Part shown: piece after piece, positions 60,151 to 64,000 of the stretch
Layout: every line of letters starts with the position of its first letter
How positions within the stretch are numbered: the stretch's first letter is position 1
Source of the DNA: Macrotis lagotis
Taxonomy: Eukaryota; Chordata; Mammalia; Peramelemorphia; Peramelidae
Length of the DNA stretch: 64,000 bases
Assembly (NCBI RefSeq): GCF_037893015.1
Contig: NC_133661.1
Location: 184,328,306-184,392,305, forward strand
Direction: 5' to 3'
Notes under the pieces: model-generated
What the model was told of the DNA's origin: nothing
The model's input: the letters and a program-made list of their open reading frames with translations, nothing else
The model's database searches: none
Position numbers and translations under genes: made by a program

Positions 60151-61354
60151 AAATAACTGTAGAGCTCCCTCACAGATTTGTTGTAAAACTCAAATGAAAT
60201 GATGTGTAAAGTATTTTGTAGTCTTGTAACAAGAATATTTCAGTTATTATTATGATTCCTTAAAAAAAAGAAATTATTGCTTATTTAGAAAATCCTTAGA
60301 GAATCAACAAAAAAACTGAGACAACTAATTGCTTAAGACAAGTTGTTAGCTACAAAATCACCTTTCACAGTCATTTAGTATTTCTATATATTTCTTTGAC
60401 TTTTCTTAGTATTACCATTTTATTAAATAACAAATTATGGCCTTGTAGTAAAAGATTAATAAAAATTAAATTTGAATAAATTTATTGAAAAATTGAAAAA
60501 TAAAACTGAGTTTTAAACCAATAACCAAGAGCATTAATTAATTTAATTTTTTGAAAACTGAAATTCTCTATATCAATTATGAAAAAAAGAGAATCCACCA
60601 CAAATGGAGGAGAAAGTCATGATATTTTATATCCTTGCCCCAAACACCTATACATACACTAAGTCAAACAATTATCTATGATCAAGTAAGAAAAATGGAA
60701 ACATTAATATCTTCAGAGTAGATTAAGCAAAGGATTTCATATTCTTTTCTATTATTGGTGTTAAAAGGAGAACTCAATATTACTTTGCATCTTTTATAAG
60801 TGGTTAGGCAAATTAATTCAGTTCCCTCATGAGTCTCAAGAGAATCTGCATTGTCAAGTGGTGAGTACAGATGATAAGAAATAGGCTGTTAAGGTTCTAT
60901 GTCCAGATTTTCAGGACATAACTGAAATCATTTTGAATGAGTTAGACTGCTTTGGGGTTCAGTATGTATTTGATATGAGTTCAGCTCTCCCTTAGGTAAT
61001 GAAGCAGTCTAAAAATGCACTTTTGTAAACTATGCAGAGAGAAGGACTTCTCCCTCTCTTATTTTCTAGGATGGAGAAAAATCTTTACTCTGTTATAATT
61101 TTTATCATAAAAACATTGTAATGTAGACAAGACTCAGATTATGTATGCTCCCTGGCTCTGTCTCTCCTCAGCATTATTCACTCCACAAATATTAACTAAA
61201 CTACATATATTAAGGCATTGTTCTAGTTGTTTCAAGAATTATTTTTAAAAGGTATTATTCTTATTCTCAGAGTTTGTAATTTAAGAGAAAAGGAGGGAAT
61301 AAGCATTCATTAAGTAAATACAACTATACTATGTGCTTTATAAATATCTTATTT
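60151..61354. other. AT-rich DNA, largely unassigned
   Basis: 60500-60770 may be a very old L1 endonuclease remnant. No V segment, gene or RNA recognised. Confidence 0.4.
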
Positions 61355-61545
61355 GATAACATAACATGATATAACATGACATAATTGATATAATGATACA
61401 ATATGTAATTAATTATATTTTATGTGACATCATGTACACAGTGATATACAATACCATGTACACAATGAAATACAATTCCATAGACAATACCAAAATACAA
61501 CACAGTACAATACATTACAATACAATCAATAAAAATTTAATACAG
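61355..61545. repeat. Degenerate ATAACATG/TACAATAC tandem array
   Basis: ATAACATGATATAACATGACATAA at the left grades into CAATACCATGTACACAATG and TACAATACATTACAATACAAT at the right. Confidence 0.7.
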
Positions 61546-61985
61546 GTGCAAAGTAATATAACTGTAGAAAAGTGGCCATTTTCATCATCACCAGCATTAA
61601 CAGCTACTATTCAACTGCCACCAATAAGAGGAGTGCAGAACTTCTGGGCTAGCAGAATCCCCAGCCCCGGCTACCAATCCTTCTTCTGTTCCAGTCCTCA
61701 CAGCAATTGTTCAAGGAGACAACTTCTAAAGACAAGGGATGAGTCATTCCCATCAATTGCCACACACCAGGCAGGAAAATTAACCTAAGTAAAGCAGCAA
61801 GCCATGCTGAAGGAGAAACAAAAGTCAGCATACACCATGCAGGTAAAATCTGCCTTGATCACCATTTTGCCTTAGACTTTGATAAAATCAGATCAAGAGA
61901 GTCTTTGGAAGAGTTATTTCCTAATTGTTGTCATTTGTCCTTAATTTGGGGAGGGGGAGAATCAAATAGTTATATATTAACTTTC
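61546..61985. other. Unassigned unique-looking DNA
   Basis: Less AT-rich than its surroundings. A 131-codon plus-strand frame covers part of it but starts in the repeat array and has no recognised motif. Confidence 0.4.
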
Positions 61986-61989
61986 ACAT

Positions 61990-62290
61990 GAAGGTGAGGA
62001 ATTAAATGAGACAGAGTTGGACAAAGTTGTCAGTTTCATTCTCTTTCAGACTTATCAGAAGTCCAGTGGCAGGACAAAAATCAAAGTGATTGGAATTAGC
62101 GCAGGATGTAGTAGATGATGGTATCTTTGGTGTCTGACCAAGCTCTAAATACACTACATTTTATCCATCTCCATGACCATTGGTATAAATTGTTCTTATC
62201 TGCCCATTCCACCAGCTGAAGTCTTCACAACTCGAGGAGTAGCTAGTCCTTAACTTAGGGCTTGAGGTTTGAGGTTTATCAGTTATTTTC
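61990..62290 (+). mobile_element. Long composite marsupial SINE (second family, right part)
   Basis: AGTCCAGTGGCAGGACAAAAATC, GTGTCTGACCAAGCTCTAAA and AATTGTTCTTATCTGCCCATTCC occur in the order I recall from marsupial composite SINEs. Confidence 0.65.
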
Positions 62291-62454
62291 TACCTAATTT
62301 AGTCCATCTGCCAAAAATTTCCAGATTAGTAAAAGATGGTTCATTGTCAGAAATATAAATGATTTCATCTATTTAAAAGACACTAAAGAAGGCATTGTCA
62401 TCTGCTTTAAACAATTCTCTATGGGCTATGGGACCTTTACATCTTCCTTGCAGG

Positions 62455-62580
62455 TGATACCTTTCCTTTGTAATGACTTCCTCATTAGAATGTAAGCTTG
62501 AGAAATAAAGGAGAAATTGTAGCTTATTGGTATCCCAACCATAGTGTTTAATAAATGCCTCATTCTATCATATAATAGAA
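62455..62580 (+). repeat. L2-type LINE 3' end
   Basis: CTCATTAGAATGTAAGCTTGAG ... GTGTTTAATAAATGCCT matches the typical mammalian L2 3' tail. Confidence 0.65.
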
Positions 62581-62699
62581 GGAAAATATATTTCTTGGGG
62601 GAAATCGGGGAACCCTTTATGGAAGAGATAATTTCTAATAGTTTTTAATGTGAGAAGAAATTTATTTAATTTCATTATTATATTTGGATCATAATATGA

Positions 62700-62990
62700 A
62701 ATATTTGATTTTTTTGTAATTAAGGCACTCAACTTAAAGGCTTGGATTTAATTCACACATCTGACACCTAGTACTTTCATTTCCTTGGGAAAATCATTTG
62801 ACTTCAATTCTTAGAGGATTATATAAAAGATCCTCTACATGTTCCATTCTAATTCTAAAGCTATCAGCATATGTTCCCAAAACTTTAGACAAGTAACTTA
62901 ATCCCTCTTTGCCTAAGTTATTTATAAAATGATGACCTCTAGGATCCCTTTCACTTCTAGATCTAGTCTATGAATTGTAAATCCCCTCTT
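62700..62990 (+). repeat. MIR-like SINE fragments
   Basis: Two adjacent pieces. CTTGGGAAAATCATTTGACTTC; and AAGTAACTTAATCCCTCTTTGCC with GATGACCTCTAGGATCCC. Confidence 0.6.
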
Positions 62991-63108
62991 TCCATATGGT
63001 ATCCTTAGCAGATCTGAGCATATGTTTTCTTTTGCAGTGAACGATTACATATTTAACTCTTTAGGTTCAAAATTGAGCTTTTTTTGTGACTAGATCCCCA
63101 ACTGTAAA

Positions 63109-63260
63109 GTCCATACACAGCTCAATGGGTTCCCAGGTAGCACGGCTTACTTGACATATAAAGGTAGGAACCTGAGTCACCAGGATGAGAGTTTGAGATA
63201 TGCATGGAATTGTGTTTATTGTGTTTATTGTATTGAATGAAAATCTCAAGAGACAGAATT
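63109..63260 (-). pseudogene. Relic TRAV 3' end with dead RSS
   Basis: On the minus strand, about 90 bp align without gaps to the end of the intact TRAV13-like genes. A block reading PGDSGSYLY corresponds to the usual GDSGTYFC end of FR3. It is followed by heptamer-position AGCCGTG (63147-63141), exactly 23 nt, then nonamer-position TGTATGGAC, then the downstream motif equivalent to GGTGGGG. The second Cys is lost, both RSS elements are destroyed, and the region upstream of FR3 fades into a GTGTTTATT repeat. No leader was found. This is a far older loss than the pseudogene at 50.1-50.65 kb. Confidence 0.55.
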
Positions 63261-63299
63261 TCTGAATAATTAACAGTCACTTATTAATTGATGACATTT

Positions 63300-63600
63300 T
63301 TAGTCTTTCATTCTTGAAGAAGACAATGCCATCAGGGCAGTGATACCATGACAAGACATGAATTAGATTTGATTGAGGGGACACAATGCTATGTAACCAG
63401 TCTCAATTTCTCCTCCAGAGCCATGTGGGTCCAGTGGCCAGATATGAATCAGCTTGAATGGAAATGTCTCTGTATGCAAGAAAATCAGGGTAAAGTGACT
63501 TGTCCAAGGTGACATGGCTAGTAATTGTTAAGTGTCTAAGACTGGATTCAAACTCCCATCCTCCTAATGCCAAGGTCAATGTTCTATCCACTGCACCACC
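63300..63600 (-). mobile_element. Long composite marsupial SINE (second family)
   Basis: TTGAAGAAGACAATGCCATCAGGG and TTTCTCCTCCAGAGCCATGTGG, then a tRNA-like end (CAAGGTGACATGGCTAG ... CTATCCACTGCACCACC). It adjoins the TRAV relic. Confidence 0.8.
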
Positions 63601-64000
63601 TATATGACTCCATTTATTAATTAGACTAGCTAATAATCATTAAATTACTGATCATTGGTCTCCTTAGACAAGCAAAAACAAAACAATAAAGATCACCAAT
63701 TGTTTAAATACTTTTGAAAAAGGGTTCCCTCAGACAGGTGAAAACCAACCCTGATTGATGAACAGTTAATGAGGGAATGGACTTTCAGATGAGGTATATT
63801 GAAAGTCTTTAGAGCCTCCTGCTGAGAAAATGATTTGGTCATGAAACTCAGTTACTGTCAACAATCTGGACAAAGGAATCCACCTCTATCCAGACCATTC
63901 TGTTTGGTTTTCCCCTTCATGAAGTGGGTTACTGTAAACTCCAAAGGACATGGGATTAATGCTTAGGGACTAGAATTCACCTAGATTAGATTCTGTTTAC
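63601..64000. other. Unassigned DNA to the right edge
   Basis: No gene or repeat recognised. Confidence 0.5.

Noticed and set aside
60780..61060. Possible additional V-segment remnant on the minus strand
   Set aside because: No Cys-Trp-Cys spacing, RSS or leader could be traced.
61393..61788. 131-codon plus-strand frame
   Set aside because: Starts within a degenerate repeat array, has no recognised motif, and is best explained by chance.
1..64000. TRD/TRA J segments, D segments or constant exons
   Set aside because: No FGXG-type J motif with a 12-RSS and no C-domain exon was seen; they must lie outside the window.
1..64000. CRISPR arrays, operons, or endogenous retrovirus coding regions
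   Set aside because: No regularly spaced repeats with unique spacers; no retroviral gag, protease or envelope motifs or paired LTRs; the reverse-transcriptase motifs are all L1 type.

Overview
The window is vertebrate and almost certainly marsupial nuclear DNA. It is AT-rich and repeat-dense. It carries many copies of a tRNA-derived SINE that reads roughly GGGGCAGCTAGGTGGYRCAGTGGATAGAG on one strand and ends near CCTTGCAAAA, which is typical of marsupials. It also carries long L1 elements, half-L1 (HAL1-type) elements, and a second, longer marsupial SINE family. No bacterial, phage or CRISPR features are present, and nothing recognisable as an endogenous retrovirus.

The genes are a cluster of T-cell receptor alpha/delta variable (TRAV) segments, all on the minus strand. 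Three have an intact leader exon, intron, V exon and 23-bp-spacer recombination signal: a TRAV13-like segment at 26.8-27.3 kb, a second TRAV13-like segment at 34.7-35.2 kb, and a TRAV16-like segment at 48.8-49.3 kb. A broken TRAV13-like copy lies at 50.1-50.65 kb. A heavily decayed V tail with a dead RSS lies at 63.1-63.26 kb. A block at 134-600 is paralogous to the 5' flanks of the two TRAV13-like genes, so another copy probably sits just left of position 1. Each intact gene has a CTCF-like motif about 230-280 bp upstream of its ATG, on the same strand as the gene.

Layout. 1-600: purine microsatellite and TRAV 5' flank. 0.6-5.8 kb: two HAL1 elements with SINEs. 5.8-7.8 kb: 5' part of an L1. 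7.8-16.4 kb: a HAL1 split by a SINE that is itself split by a 5.9-kb antisense L1. 16.4-24.5 kb: sense L1s, one carrying an RPS13 retrocopy. 24.5-26.4 kb: SINE and old LINE tails. 26.6-36.3 kb: two TRAV13-like duplication units separated by an ancient LINE-like repeat, MIRs and an old L1. 36.3-42.5 kb: L1 inserted into a HAL1 of the duplicated unit. 42.5-48.7 kb: old LINE debris, mostly unassigned. 48.7-50.95 kb: TRAV16-like gene and TRAV pseudogene. 50.95-57.6 kb: near-complete antisense L1. 57.6-64 kb: SINEs, L1 tails, L2 and MIR fragments and the V relic.

The V segments supply the antigen-contacting variable domain of the TCR alpha (possibly delta) chain after recombination to distant J segments, which lie outside this window. 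The rest is a record of tandem duplication and retrotransposition. I found no convincing new biological system. The most informative points are the conserved CTCF-like promoter motifs, the duplication history dated by nested insertions, and the relic V segments.
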